A DNA stretch of 64,000 bases. Source: G965205725 sp965205725 (GTDB lineage: Bacteria; Pseudomonadota; Gammaproteobacteria; Pseudomonadales; Halieaceae). The DNA is taken from assembly GCA_965205725.1 (NCBI GenBank), contig OZ242189.1, forward strand, positions 2,852,001 through 2,916,000, in the 5' to 3' direction. The position numbers and the translations under genes are program-made. Positions 35,129 to 44,011 of the stretch are shown piece by piece (position 1 is the stretch's first letter; each line of letters opens with the position of its first letter). Under the pieces are notes generated by a model that was not told where the DNA came from, did not search any database, and worked only from the letters and a program-made list of their open reading frames with translations.

Positions 35129-36763
35129 AATCAGGGTGTACTGGATGTTGCTCTTCCGGCAAGTATTCAGGTTGAGCGCACCCGCGACCCATCCCATGGA
35201 GACCTTGCCAGCAACATCGCCCTGACCCTTGCCAGGCAAGCCGGCATGAAGCCGCGAGATTTGGCGCAGTTGCTTTGCGACAACCTCCCCACCTCTGAAC
35301 AACTGCAAAAAACCGAGATTGCCGGGCCGGGATTTATCAATTTCTTTCTCGGGCAGGCCAGGCTCCAGGGCATTGTCTCAACAGTGCTCGATCAGGCAGA
35401 GCACTTTGGTTGTAATAACGACGGCGCTGGACAGGCAATACAAGTGGAGTTTGTCTCGGCCAACCCAACCGGGCCTCTGCATGTAGGCCATGGCAGAGGT
35501 GCGGCAGTGGGTGATTGCATCGCACGTCTGCTGGAAGCAACCGGCTGGGAGGTCACCAGAGAATTTTATTACAACGACGCCGGTCAGCAGATAGACAAAC
35601 TTGCACTGTCCGTACAGGCTCGCTGTCGCGGCCTTGGCCCCGAGCACGACTCCTGGCCCGAGGACGGCTACCGCGGCGAGTATATTGCCGATGTCGCGAG
35701 TGCGTATATGGCAGGCAGGGCCATTGATGCCAGCGACAAGCACGTCACTGGCGCTGGTGAGGCAGACAATCTGGACGCTATTCGAGATTTTGCGGTGGCC
35801 TACCTGAGACGCGAGCAAGACCTTGACCTGCAGGCTTTTGCCGTCGGCTTCGACAGGTTCTTTTTAGAGTCTTCGCTCTACGACTCCGGTGCGGTGGAAG
35901 CCACTGTCGCCAAACTGGTTGAGCAGGGTCATACCTACGAGCAGGAAGGCGCTCTCTGGCTGCGAACCACCGATTTTGGGGACGACAAAGACCGCGTAAT
36001 GCGCAAAAGTGGTGGTGGTTATACCTATTTTCTGCCCGATGTAGCCTACCACCACAACAAATGGCAGCGCGGCTTCAGCCGCGTGATTAATGAGCAGGGT
36101 GGGGACCACCACGGCACGATTGCCCGAGTGCGGGCCGGCTTACAGGCGCTGAATGTCGGCATCCCTGAAGGCTGGCCCGACTACGTCCTGCACCAGATGG
36201 TGATGGTTCTGCGCGGCGGCGAAGAGGTGAAAATTTCCAAGCGCACGGGTGATTATGTCACTCTTCGAGATTTGATCAATGAAGTTGGGCGGGACGCCAC
36301 ACGCTATTTTCTTGCGGCGCGAGCACCAGGCTCTCAACTGACTTTTGACATAGACCTGGCATTGTCGCGGAGCAACGACAATCCGGTGTACTATATTCAG
36401 TATGCTCATGCGCGCGCCAGCAGCGTATTCCGCAAACTTTCCGATAACAGTCTACCCTGGAGCAAACAGGACGGACTGGCGCAACTGGGCTTACTGGTCG
36501 AAGACCAGGAGCAAACCATAATGAAAAAGCTGGCTCAATTTCCAGACCTGGTGGCACTGGCGGCACAGCGCTTCGAGCCACACACTGTGGCAACCTATCT
36601 GAGAGAGTTGTCGGCGGCATTCCACACCTGGTACAACGCCCACAAGATGTTGGTGGACGATGCCAATTTGCGCAATGCACGTCTGGCCCTGTCCTCAGCG
36701 GTACAGCAGGTCATTTACAACGGGTTGAGCTTGCTCGGTGTCAACGCACCTGAGAGCATGTAG
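35078..36763 (+). CDS. argS: Arginyl-tRNA synthetase
   Basis: ArgS charges tRNA-Arg. I set the start at ATG 35078 in the second copy of the duplication, giving 561 residues (MKEHLSKLLSD); the longer frame back to 34970 is read through duplicated non-native sequence. The class I HIGH-type motif is in NPTGPLHVGHGRG, the KMSK-equivalent in VKISKRTGDYVT, and the C-terminal anticodon-binding domain ends in LGVNAPESM. The N-terminal additional domain of bacterial ArgS occupies about residues 1-110. The SPOR-domain gene follows after 2 nt. Confidence 0.95.
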   Translation: MKEHLSKLLSDSLLALRNQGVLDVALPASIQVERTRDPSHGDLASNIALTLARQAGMKPRDLAQLLCDNLPTSEQLQKTEIAGPGFINFFLGQARLQGIVSTVLDQAEHFGCNNDGAGQAIQVEFVSANPTGPLHVGHGRGAAVGDCIARLLEATGWEVTREFYYNDAGQQIDKLALSVQARCRGLGPEHDSWPEDGYRGEYIADVASAYMAGRAIDASDKHVTGAGEADNLDAIRDFAVAYLRREQDLDLQAFAVGFDRFFLESSLYDSGAVEATVAKLVEQGHTYEQEGALWLRTTDFGDDKDRVMRKSGGGYTYFLPDVAYHHNKWQRGFSRVINEQGGDHHGTIARVRAGLQALNVGIPEGWPDYVLHQMVMVLRGGEEVKISKRTGDYVTLRDLINEVGRDATRYFLAARAPGSQLTFDIDLALSRSNDNPVYYIQYAHARASSVFRKLSDNSLPWSKQDGLAQLGLLVEDQEQTIMKKLAQFPDLVALAAQRFEPHTVATYLRELSAAFHTWYNAHKMLVDDANLRNARLALSSAVQQVIYNGLSLLGVNAPESM

Positions 36764-36765
36764 CG

Positions 36766-37350
36766 ATGGCACAGGATTTTGCAACAAAAAAACCGCGCAA
36801 GAAGGGCGCCAGCAAGCGCATTCACGCCGCTGCGTCCGGCGGTGATGGTGGGCCATCTTCCCCGTTGAGCTGGTTTTTTACCGGGCTTTTGTGCGGCGTA
36901 TTTATTTCTGGTCTGGTTTGGCTGGCAAGCCTACAGCCCGAAGTGGGTGAGGCGGTAGACGAGGCGGTAGACAAAGTCGCCGGAGCCACTATCGGCCGTG
37001 CAGACATACCTAAACCACGGTTCGATTTTTACACCCTGCTATCGAAGCAGAATCTGGACGTTGACGTGGACAGCAAAGACATAGCTGAGGCTCGCATCAA
37101 CAGGGAAATGAGTCAGTACTTGCTACAGGCGGGCTCTTTCAGGCAGCCAGACGATGCCGACCGGCGCCGGGCAGAGCTGCTATTACTGGACCTTGATGCC
37201 AAAGTCGAGCAAACCAGTAGTGCCAGCGGTGTCTGGCACAGAGTCTTTATAGGGCCATTTCAATCGCGGTCAAAGCTGGCCAAGGCCAGAAGCCTGACAG
37301 CCCAACAGGGTATCGACACCCTGTTGCTAAAAAAACCGGCTCAGGGCTGA
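36766..37350 (+). CDS. SPOR-domain membrane protein, FtsN-like
   Basis: The 194-residue protein has a Lys-rich cytoplasmic tail (residues 5-22), one membrane helix at about 34-54 (LSWFFTGLLCGVFISGLVWL, 20 residues), a periplasmic linker and a C-terminal SPOR domain (LLQAGSFRQPDDADRRRAEL to about residue 190). SPOR domains bind denuded glycan strands at the septum. The topology matches FtsN and the protein encoded between argS and hslV in Pseudomonas, so a role in septal peptidoglycan is likely but not proven. The last 18 bp plus stop have been duplicated downstream as a 27-bp array. Confidence 0.85.
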   Translation: MAQDFATKKPRKKGASKRIHAAASGGDGGPSSPLSWFFTGLLCGVFISGLVWLASLQPEVGEAVDEAVDKVAGATIGRADIPKPRFDFYTLLSKQNLDVDVDSKDIAEARINREMSQYLLQAGSFRQPDDADRRRAELLLLDLDAKVEQTSSASGVWHRVFIGPFQSRSKLAKARSLTAQQGIDTLLLKKPAQG

Positions 37351-37485
37351 TGATGACCCAAACCGGCTCAGGGCTGATGATGACCCAAACCGGCTCAGGG
37401 CTGATGATGACCCAAACCGGCTCAGGGCTGATAATGACCCAAACCGGCTCAGGGCTGATGATGACCCAAACCGGCTCAGGGCTGA
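37333..37485 (+). repeat. 27-bp tandem array (5.7 units) at the SPOR gene 3' end
   Basis: The unit AAACCGGCTCAGGGCTGATG plus ATGACCC is repeated at 37333, 37360, 37387, 37414, 37441 and partly at 37468. One unit has a single change (GATAATG). The first unit is the actual end of the SPOR gene, including its TGA, so the array multiplies the gene terminus and stop codon. It fills most of the gap to hslV. The stop codon recurs in every copy, so changes in unit number leave the SPOR protein unchanged. Confidence 0.95.
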
Positions 37486-37536
37486 ATTAGAGCCCGACTT
37501 GAGGTGAACAGGCCCAAATGGGCAATGGAGACTGAA

Positions 37537-38085
37537 TTGGAGCAATATAGAGGCACTACAATTTTATCTGTGCGCAGGGAAGGCAAAGTGGTCATTGGCG
37601 GCGATGGTCAGGTCTCCATAGGCAATACCGTCATGAAGGGTAATGCCCGCAAGGTACGCCGCCTCCATAGCGATCAGGTTATAGCGGGCTTTGCTGGCGG
37701 CACCGCAGACGCGTTCACGCTATTTGAACTGTTTGAAGCGCAGCTCGAAAAATATCAGGGGCAATTGGTACGCGCCGCTGTAGAGCTTGCCAAGGCCTGG
37801 CGTACAGAGCGCGCACTGCGCCAACTGGAGGCACTGCTGGCTGTAGCCGACAGGGAAACTTCTCTTATTATTACCGGCAACGGCGATGTCATAGAACCCG
37901 AGGATAACTTGATCGCCATTGGCTCTGGCGGCCCGTTCGCGCAATCTGCGGCCCGCGCTCTGCTGGACAACACCTCGTTGAACGCGGTGGAAATTGTCGA
38001 GAGGGGCCTGGGCATCGCCGCCGATATCTGCATTTACACAAATCACAATCGCACGATTGAAGAACTGGACTGCAACGGAAACTAG
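37537..38085 (+). CDS. hslV: ATP-dependent protease subunit HslV
   Basis: HslV is the N-terminal-Thr peptidase of the HslVU (ClpQY) protease. The catalytic region TTILSVRREGKVVIGGDGQV and the later TGNGDVIEP and AIGSGGPFAQSAARAL segments are typical. The frame is open from GTG 37504 and also has ATG 37525. I prefer TTG 37537, which gives MEQYRGTTIL, close to family N-termini, with GGAG 6 nt upstream. The resulting length is 182 residues. The other starts would add 4 or 11 residues before the Thr that must be exposed by processing. hslU follows after 1 nt. Confidence 0.93.
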   Translation: MEQYRGTTILSVRREGKVVIGGDGQVSIGNTVMKGNARKVRRLHSDQVIAGFAGGTADAFTLFELFEAQLEKYQGQLVRAAVELAKAWRTERALRQLEALLAVADRETSLIITGNGDVIEPEDNLIAIGSGGPFAQSAARALLDNTSLNAVEIVERGLGIAADICIYTNHNRTIEELDCNGN

Positions 38086-38086
38086 A

Positions 38087-39412
38087 ATGTCAAATATGAC
38101 ACCCAGAGAAATCGTCCATGAACTGGACAAACATATCATCGGCCAGGACAAAGCAAAACGCGCTGTCGCCATCGCGCTGCGCAATCGCTGGCGCCGCATG
38201 CAGCTCAATGAAGAGTTGCGCGCAGAAATTACACCAAAAAATATTTTGATGATTGGCCCCACGGGGGTGGGTAAAACTGAAATTGCCAGACGCCTGGCAA
38301 AGCTGGCCAACGCGCCGTTTATAAAGGTTGAGGCGACAAAATTCACTGAGGTCGGCTACGTCGGGCGCGATGTTGAATCCATTGTGCGCGACCTGGTTGA
38401 CGCCTCGGTCACTCTGCTGCGCGAACAAGAAATGGAGAAAATGAAATTTCGCGCCGAGGAAGCAGCGGAAGACCGCATTCTGGATGTTCTGCTGACACCT
38501 GCCCGCGGCGCTGACGACAGCGGCGATTCCAGCAACACCCGGCAGTTGTTACGCAAAAAACTGCGTGAGGGTGACCTTGACGACCGCGAGATTGAAATAG
38601 AGTTCAGCAATACCAGCATTGGCGTTGAGATTATGGCGCCACCCGGCATGGAGGAGATGACCAACCAGTTGCAAGGCATGTTTTCCAGTTTAGCGGGGCA
38701 ACAAACCAAAACTCACAAATTGTCAGTTAAACAGGCATTCGATAAATTGCGCGACGAAGAGGCTGCCAAGCTGGTTGATGAGGACGAAATCAAGCACAGG
38801 GCACTGCAAAACGCCGAGCAAACGGGCATCGTCTTTATCGACGAGATTGACAAGGTCGCCAGGCGCAGTGAAGGGGCCGGGGCAGACGTATCGCGTGAGG
38901 GTGTGCAGCGAGACTTGTTACCGCTTATAGAGGGCTGCACGGTCAGCACCAAACACGGCATGGTTAAAACCGACCACATCCTGTTTGTGGCATCTGGCGC
39001 ATTTCACCTCTCCAGGCCGTCAGACCTGATCCCTGAATTACAGGGTCGCCTGCCTATTCGGGTTGAGCTCACCGCACTTGGCCCGGAAGATTTTCAGCGT
39101 ATTCTTGTTGAACCTAATGCCTCGCTCACCGAGCAGTACAAGGCCTTGCTTGCCACCGAGGGGCTAGTGCTCGAATTTGCCGAGGACGGTATTCGCCGCA
39201 TCGCAGAGACTGCCTGGCAGGTCAACGAAAACACCGAGAATATTGGCGCGAGGCGCTTGCACACGGTAATAGAGCGGTTGCTGGAGGATGCTTCCTTCGG
39301 CGCCACAGACAATAGCTTGAAAGAAGACGCGCTGACAATTGACGAACAATACGTCGATCAGCAACTTGGCGACCTCAGCCGGAATGAAGATTTATCCCGG
39401 TTTATTTTGTAG
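38087..39412 (+). CDS. hslU: HslU AAA+ unfoldase of the HslVU protease
   Basis: HslU unfolds substrates and feeds them to HslV. Starting at ATG 38087 (MSNMTPREIVHELDKHIIGQ) the product has 441 residues, as in the family. Walker A is GPTGVGKTEIARR (about residue 61), the pore loop GYVGRD follows, the I domain spans about 110-240, Walker B is IVFIDEIDK, and the sensor and C-terminal region end in DLSRFIL, the tail that docks into HslV. The frame remains open 31 codons upstream inside hslV but the family start is clear. Confidence 0.97.
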   Translation: MSNMTPREIVHELDKHIIGQDKAKRAVAIALRNRWRRMQLNEELRAEITPKNILMIGPTGVGKTEIARRLAKLANAPFIKVEATKFTEVGYVGRDVESIVRDLVDASVTLLREQEMEKMKFRAEEAAEDRILDVLLTPARGADDSGDSSNTRQLLRKKLREGDLDDREIEIEFSNTSIGVEIMAPPGMEEMTNQLQGMFSSLAGQQTKTHKLSVKQAFDKLRDEEAAKLVDEDEIKHRALQNAEQTGIVFIDEIDKVARRSEGAGADVSREGVQRDLLPLIEGCTVSTKHGMVKTDHILFVASGAFHLSRPSDLIPELQGRLPIRVELTALGPEDFQRILVEPNASLTEQYKALLATEGLVLEFAEDGIRRIAETAWQVNENTENIGARRLHTVIERLLEDASFGATDNSLKEDALTIDEQYVDQQLGDLSRNEDLSRFIL

Positions 39413-39417
39413 AACTT

Positions 39418-39798
39418 ATGAAAACTCCCTCTGCCATTAATTTGCATCGCCATTCCAAACAACTGGAGCTCAGTTACGACACTGGCGAAAGCTATTTACT
39501 GAGCTGCGAACTATTGCGCGTGTGCTCCCCTTCCGCTGAAGTTCGCGGGCACGGCAAAGGCCAGGAGGTCTTGCAAGTTGGCAAGCAGAATGTCGCTATA
39601 AATGCCATTAAACCCGTAGGTCACTATGCGCTACAGTTGGTTTTCGACGACGGTCACGACACTGGGCTTTATAGCTGGGACTATCTCTACGATGTTTGCA
39701 TTAATCAACAAAAATACTGGAACCACTATCTGGATACGCTGCACCAGGCCGGGGCCAGCCGCGACCCTGAAGTTCAGGTGCTGCGAGTTGATCTGTAA
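39418..39798 (+). CDS. DUF971 / gamma-butyrobetaine hydroxylase N-domain-like protein
   Basis: The 126-residue protein is a stand-alone DUF971 domain, the zinc-binding N-terminal fold found in gamma-butyrobetaine dioxygenase. Recognisable segments are HRHSKQLELSYDTGESY, LRVCSPSAEVRGHG and DGHDTGLYSWDYLY. A role in Fe-S protein assembly or repair has been suggested for such proteins; I cannot test that here. It sits directly after hslU and before ubiE, as in Pseudomonas, where the same small gene follows hslU. Confidence 0.85.
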   Translation: MKTPSAINLHRHSKQLELSYDTGESYLLSCELLRVCSPSAEVRGHGKGQEVLQVGKQNVAINAIKPVGHYALQLVFDDGHDTGLYSWDYLYDVCINQQKYWNHYLDTLHQAGASRDPEVQVLRVDL

Positions 39799-39837
39799 GC
39801 GCTACAATAGGGCTCGAACAGGTAGAGGGTTGCCAAT

Positions 39838-40599
39838 ATGGGTGATGCTATGAACGATGGGAATACAACCCATTTCGGCTACAGGAAAGTCGAACCGGAA
39901 CGCAAGGTCGGCCTGGTTGCCAATGTATTCCATTCGGTCGCCGAGCGTTACGACCTTATGAACGACTTAATGTCCGGCGGCATCCACCGCTTGTGGAAAC
40001 GTTTCACAATCGAAGCCAGTGGTGTGCGCAGCGGCCAACGGGTGCTGGATATCGCGGGCGGCACCGGCGACCTGGCCGCCAAATTTTCCACACTGGTCGG
40101 CCTTGAGGGCCAAGTGGTGCTGGCAGACATTAACGAGTCGATGCTGAAAGTTGGCCGCAACAAGCTCCTCGACCAGGGCTATCACGGCAACCTGGTTTAC
40201 GCGCAAGCCGACGCAGAAACGCTGCCCTTTGCTGACGATTACTTCGATATCATTACCATCGCATTCGGTCTGCGCAATGTAACCTGCAAGGAAAATGCCT
40301 TGCAATCCATGCTGCGAGTCTTAAAGCCTGGCGGCAGATTACTGATCCTTGAATTTTCCAGGCCAGAGAGCCAACTGTTGAGCCGCGCATACGACACCTA
40401 TTCTTTTAATGTACTCCCAAAGCTGGGCAGGCTTGTCGCAGGCGACAGCGAGAGCTATCAATACCTGGCTGAATCCATTCGTATGCACCCCGATCAGGAA
40501 AGCCTGAAAGAGATGATGGAACAAGCAGGCTTTGCGCGCTGCGAGTACTGCAACCTGACGGGCGGCATTGTCGCTCTGCACAAGGGCACCAAGGCCTGA
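39838..40599 (+). CDS. ubiE: Ubiquinone/menaquinone C-methyltransferase UbiE
   Basis: UbiE C-methylates the demethylated quinone ring in ubiquinone synthesis. The 253-residue protein has the family signature YDLMNDLMSGGIHRLWKR, SAM motif I VLDIAGGTGDLA and the late motif FGLRNVTCKENAL. ATG 39838 gives an N-terminus MGDAMNDG; ATG 39850 is a possible alternative. ubiJ starts 7 nt after its stop and ubiB overlaps ubiJ, forming the conserved ubiE-ubiJ-ubiB operon. Confidence 0.96.
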   Translation: MGDAMNDGNTTHFGYRKVEPERKVGLVANVFHSVAERYDLMNDLMSGGIHRLWKRFTIEASGVRSGQRVLDIAGGTGDLAAKFSTLVGLEGQVVLADINESMLKVGRNKLLDQGYHGNLVYAQADAETLPFADDYFDIITIAFGLRNVTCKENALQSMLRVLKPGGRLLILEFSRPESQLLSRAYDTYSFNVLPKLGRLVAGDSESYQYLAESIRMHPDQESLKEMMEQAGFARCEYCNLTGGIVALHKGTKA

Positions 40600-40606
40600 A
40601 CCGGCC

Positions 40607-41248
40607 ATGGTCGACGCAACAATTCAGACGGCGGCGGTGGCGGGCCTTGAAGCGGCCGTTAACCGGGCACTGGCGCTGGACCCGAGCGCCCGGCAAGAGT
40701 TGGGAAAATTGCAGGGCGCTGTTTTTCAACTCAGTTGCAGCAAACCCGAACTGGAGCTTTTTTTGCTGCCGCAAACTCAAAGCGTGCGGCTAACCAGTTT
40801 ATGGGACGGCGCAGTGACCAGCGCCATTAAGGGTACAGCACAAGATTTTGCAGAATTGGCGAGCAGCCAGGACCCGGCAGCGGCGCTCATCAATGGCAGG
40901 CTGGAGCTACACGGTGACAGCGGGCCGCTGCTCGAACTGCAAGCGATACTCAGGCAGACCAACATGGATTGGGAAGCGCCTCTGGTGGACGCCTTTGGCG
41001 ATGTTGTTGGACATCAACTGGCGCAAGGGTTCCGCGGGCTGTTCGGCTGGAGCAAACAGGCAGCAGGCAGTATTGGCCGCCAGCTTGAAGAGTTCATCAC
41101 CGAGGAGGCCCGATTGACTCCGCCGCGACAGGAGGTCGAAGATTTTTATCAAGACATCAACGCCTTGAATTTACGGGTTGAGCGCTTGCAGGCCAGGGCA
41201 AAAAAACTGGCTCAGGTGATCGCCAATACCCAGGATGAGTCGCTGTGA
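40607..41248 (+). CDS. ubiJ: Ubiquinone biosynthesis accessory factor UbiJ (SCP2 domain)
   Basis: UbiJ binds polyprenyl quinone intermediates through an SCP2 domain and acts with UbiK and the soluble Ubi metabolon. The 213-residue product begins MVDATIQTAAVAGLEAAVNR, has the SCP2-like sheet region about residues 45-110, and ends in a coiled-coil-like segment (ALNLRVERLQARAKKL). ATG 40607 is chosen over the upstream open frame because it lies just past the ubiE stop. Its TGA overlaps the ubiB GTG start (GTGA), so the two are probably translationally coupled. Confidence 0.92.
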   Translation: MVDATIQTAAVAGLEAAVNRALALDPSARQELGKLQGAVFQLSCSKPELELFLLPQTQSVRLTSLWDGAVTSAIKGTAQDFAELASSQDPAAALINGRLELHGDSGPLLELQAILRQTNMDWEAPLVDAFGDVVGHQLAQGFRGLFGWSKQAAGSIGRQLEEFITEEARLTPPRQEVEDFYQDINALNLRVERLQARAKKLAQVIANTQDESL

Positions 41249-42906
41249 ACCGCCTCGCACGCCTACTCAGGATAGTGTTGGTCGTAAGCCGCTATCGGCT
41301 CGACAAGCTGGTTCGAGTAAACCATGCTGAATCGGGAAAATTGCACTGGGCTTTGCGCCTGATTTTGAAATTGGGCCCCTGGCGACTATTCCCGCCGAAT
41401 ACGCTTAGCGACGGCGAGCGCTTGCGCAAAGCGCTGGAGAAGCTGGGCCCCGTGTTTACCAAATTTGGCCAGATGCTCTCTACTCGTCGCGACCTTTTGC
41501 CCAGGGATATAGCTGATGAACTTGCCAAGCTGCAAGATGACGTACCCCCCTTTTCTGAAGCCGCCGCAATTAATCTGATTGAGACAGCGCTTGGCGCGCC
41601 TGTTGGCGATTTGTTTGCGGAATTTGAAAGCAACCCCCTGGCCTCTGCATCGGTAGCGCAAGTGCACTGCGCAACGCTGAAAAATGACAAGAAGGTTGTT
41701 GTAAAGGTGGTTCGCCCTGGTATTGAAAAGGTTATCCGGCAGGATATGGCGCTGCTTTTCACGCTGGCGCGACTGATTCAGAAATACCTGCCAGACGGCT
41801 ATCGGCTGCGTCCTGTTGAGGTCGTATCTGACTACCAGACCACCATTCTCGACGAGCTGGACCTACAGCGCGAAGCATCCAACACCTCCCAGTTAAAGCG
41901 CAATTGCGCAGAACAGGGGCTGGTCTACGTGCCGGAAGTGTATTGGGACTATACCCGCCGCAATGTATTCGTAATGGAGCGCATTGATGGCATTCCTGTA
42001 ACCAATATCGCCGATCTCGAAGCTCGCGGTACCGACCTGAAGTTGCTTGCCGAACGCGGTGTAGAGATATTTTTCACCCAGGTTTTTAAAGACAGTTTCT
42101 TTCACGCGGATATGCACCCAGGCAATATTTTCATCGATGCCTCGGACCCCGATGACCCAACTTATATTGCTATCGACTGCGCCATTATCGGCTCACTCAG
42201 CGACTTTGATCAGTACTATCTGGCTCGCAATCTGCTCGCAATCTTCCAGAGAGACTATAGAGAGTGCGCCCAGTTACACGTTAAGTGCGGCTGGGTACCG
42301 CCTGGCACCAAAGTGCATGAATTTGAGTCGGCCATGCGTGCGGTCTGTGAACCTGTGTTCGAAAAACCAATATCCGAGATTTCCTTCGGTCAACTGCTGA
42401 TCTATCTGTTTCAGACTGCGCGCCGCTTTAACATGGAAGTTCAACCCTCCCTGGTGTTGCTGCAAAAAACTCTGCTGAATATTGAAGGGCTCGGTCGGCA
42501 GCTCTATCCACAGTTAGACCTGTGGACTACAGCTCAGCCTTTTTTGGAGAACTGGGTACAACAGCGCTATTCACCTCAGGGGGTGATTGATCGCCTGTGG
42601 CACCATGCCCCCTCCTGGCTAGAACAACTTCCGCAGCTACCAGAAGCCGTGTTCGACAGTTTGCAGCAAACCAAAGAGCTGGAATCACAGACTCGTTTTC
42701 ACCGACAGGAACTCGAACAGTTGCAAGCGCGAGTCAGTCGGGAAGATAATCAGCGCAAGCGCATGGTGGTAGCCGTGCTTCTGTTTGGCGGCGCTGCTGC
42801 CACGGCCTACCCACAGGGTGTGAGCATCCTGGCCCAATGGCCATTGTTTAGCTGGGCCCTGATCGGTATTGGCAGCTACTTATTGTGGCCCCGCAACCAG
42901 CGCTGA
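41245..42906 (+). CDS. ubiB: Ubiquinone biosynthesis protein UbiB, atypical kinase/ATPase
   Basis: UbiB belongs to the ADCK/Coq8 family and supports ubiquinone synthesis, probably by ATP-driven extraction of membrane intermediates. The 553-residue product shows the KxGQ motif in GPVFTKFGQMLSTRRD, the Ala-rich loop ASASVAQVH, the catalytic HADMHPGNIF loop and IAIDCAIIG in place of DFG. Two hydrophobic helices at the C-terminus (about 505-525 and 530-548) anchor it in the inner membrane. The start is GTG, overlapping the ubiJ stop. Confidence 0.96.
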   Translation: MNRLARLLRIVLVVSRYRLDKLVRVNHAESGKLHWALRLILKLGPWRLFPPNTLSDGERLRKALEKLGPVFTKFGQMLSTRRDLLPRDIADELAKLQDDVPPFSEAAAINLIETALGAPVGDLFAEFESNPLASASVAQVHCATLKNDKKVVVKVVRPGIEKVIRQDMALLFTLARLIQKYLPDGYRLRPVEVVSDYQTTILDELDLQREASNTSQLKRNCAEQGLVYVPEVYWDYTRRNVFVMERIDGIPVTNIADLEARGTDLKLLAERGVEIFFTQVFKDSFFHADMHPGNIFIDASDPDDPTYIAIDCAIIGSLSDFDQYYLARNLLAIFQRDYRECAQLHVKCGWVPPGTKVHEFESAMRAVCEPVFEKPISEISFGQLLIYLFQTARRFNMEVQPSLVLLQKTLLNIEGLGRQLYPQLDLWTTAQPFLENWVQQRYSPQGVIDRLWHHAPSWLEQLPQLPEAVFDSLQQTKELESQTRFHRQELEQLQARVSREDNQRKRMVVAVLLFGGAAATAYPQGVSILAQWPLFSWALIGIGSYLLWPRNQR

Positions 42907-42963
42907 GCTGGCTGTGAATCCGCTAGCCCTGTGCGATAATGTCGGGCTGAAACAGGAACAGCT

Positions 42964-43383
42964 ATGGACGATCAATCATTTATTGAGGAAGTCAGTTTCG
43001 GCGACGACGAGCTGGTGCCAGCCATTGCCCAAGACTTTCACAGTGGCGAAGTATTGATGATGGCCTGGATGAATCGCGAATCTTTGGCACTGAGCGTGCG
43101 CGAGGGGCGCGCAATTTACTGGTCGCGCTCACGCGAGTGCCTCTGGCGCAAAGGCGAGGAATCAGGCAATACCCAGACACTGAAAGAACTGTGTCTGGAT
43201 TGCGATGGCGACACGATTCTTCTTAAAGTAGACCAGCAAGGTGGCATTGCCTGCCACACGGGTCGCAAACACTGTTTCTACAGAAGGCTGGAGAGCAACA
43301 ACTGGGTTGTGACTGAAGATATCCAGCGCGAGCCTGCGGACATGTATAGCTCGGCCCGGAATGGGCGGCCAGACAATGAGTGA
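42964..43383 (+). CDS. hisI: Phosphoribosyl-AMP cyclohydrolase
   Basis: This zinc enzyme opens the purine ring of PR-AMP in histidine synthesis. The 139-residue protein has the core MMAWMNRESL and YWSRSRECLWRKGEESGN, and zinc ligands in CLDCDGD and the later ACHTGRKHCF. It is the stand-alone form, not fused to HisE as in E. coli. The hisE start lies 8 nt inside its 3' end (ATGAGTGA). In Pseudomonas the pair sits between ubiB and tatA, as here. Confidence 0.96.
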   Translation: MDDQSFIEEVSFGDDELVPAIAQDFHSGEVLMMAWMNRESLALSVREGRAIYWSRSRECLWRKGEESGNTQTLKELCLDCDGDTILLKVDQQGGIACHTGRKHCFYRRLESNNWVVTEDIQREPADMYSSARNGRPDNE

Positions 43384-43711
43384 CATTTTGCGGGAACTGA
43401 ATAAGGTCTTGTCTGAACGCAGAGACGGTAACCCCGATGAATCTTATGTTGCGGGGCTGTACGCCAGGGGTTTGAACAAAATCCTGGAAAAAATTGGCGA
43501 GGAGACCACAGAGGTCATCCTGGCTGCCAAAGATTGCGGCGATGCGAGCGGCCGCTCAGCGGTCATTAGCGAAACCGCTGACCTCTGGTTCCACTGCCTG
43601 GTCATGCTTGCGCATTTGGATATTGATAACGCTGAAGTACTTGAAGAACTCCAGCGTCGCCTGGGGCTATCTGGCCTGGAAGAAAAGGCATCTCGAAGAA
43701 AACAGTTTTAA
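43376..43711 (+). CDS. hisE: Phosphoribosyl-ATP pyrophosphatase
   Basis: HisE removes pyrophosphate from PR-ATP, giving the HisI substrate. The 111-residue product from ATG 43376 (MSDILRELNKVLSERR) has the all-alpha MazG-like fold, with metal-binding acidic motif KIGEETTEVILAAKD and ETADLWFHCLV. An in-frame ATG at 43361 would add five residues; the overlapping start is more usual. It ends 15 nt before tatA. Confidence 0.95.
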   Translation: MSDILRELNKVLSERRDGNPDESYVAGLYARGLNKILEKIGEETTEVILAAKDCGDASGRSAVISETADLWFHCLVMLAHLDIDNAEVLEELQRRLGLSGLEEKASRRKQF

Positions 43712-43726
43712 CCTGGAGGCATAACG

Positions 43727-43978
43727 ATGGCTGGCGGTATAAGCATTTGGCAGTTACTTATTATTTTGGCAATCGTGGTCATGCTATTTGGCACGAAAAG
43801 ATTGCGCACCCTTGGCAGCGACCTCGGTGCGGCTATCAAGGGCTTTCGCAATACGATGTCCAGTGAGTCTGCGCACAAGGATACCGGGGCCAACGAAACT
43901 GAAAAGAGCGAGGAAGAGGGCGCGCCCTCCGCAGACGCCGACCCCTCCGCAGACTCCAACAAAGCCGAATCAAGGTAG
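43727..43978 (+). CDS. tatA: Twin-arginine translocase subunit TatA
   Basis: TatA oligomerises to form the protein-conducting part of the Tat system, which exports folded proteins. The 83-residue product has a membrane helix (WQLLIILAIVVMLFGTKRL, residues 8-26), the FGxKRLR hinge and an amphipathic helix (GSDLGAAIKGFRNTM), followed by an acidic, disordered tail. The start has GGAGG 8 nt upstream. It leads the tatABC operon. Confidence 0.95.
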   Translation: MAGGISIWQLLIILAIVVMLFGTKRLRTLGSDLGAAIKGFRNTMSSESAHKDTGANETEKSEEEGAPSADADPSADSNKAESR

Positions 43979-44011
43979 GCCGGCAGACAATCAGAAAAAT
44001 AGCGGCGAACC

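Noticed and set aside
37327..37545. A 72-codon minus-strand ORF with SALSRFGSS repeats
   Set aside because: It is the antisense reading of the 27-bp array with no start signals.
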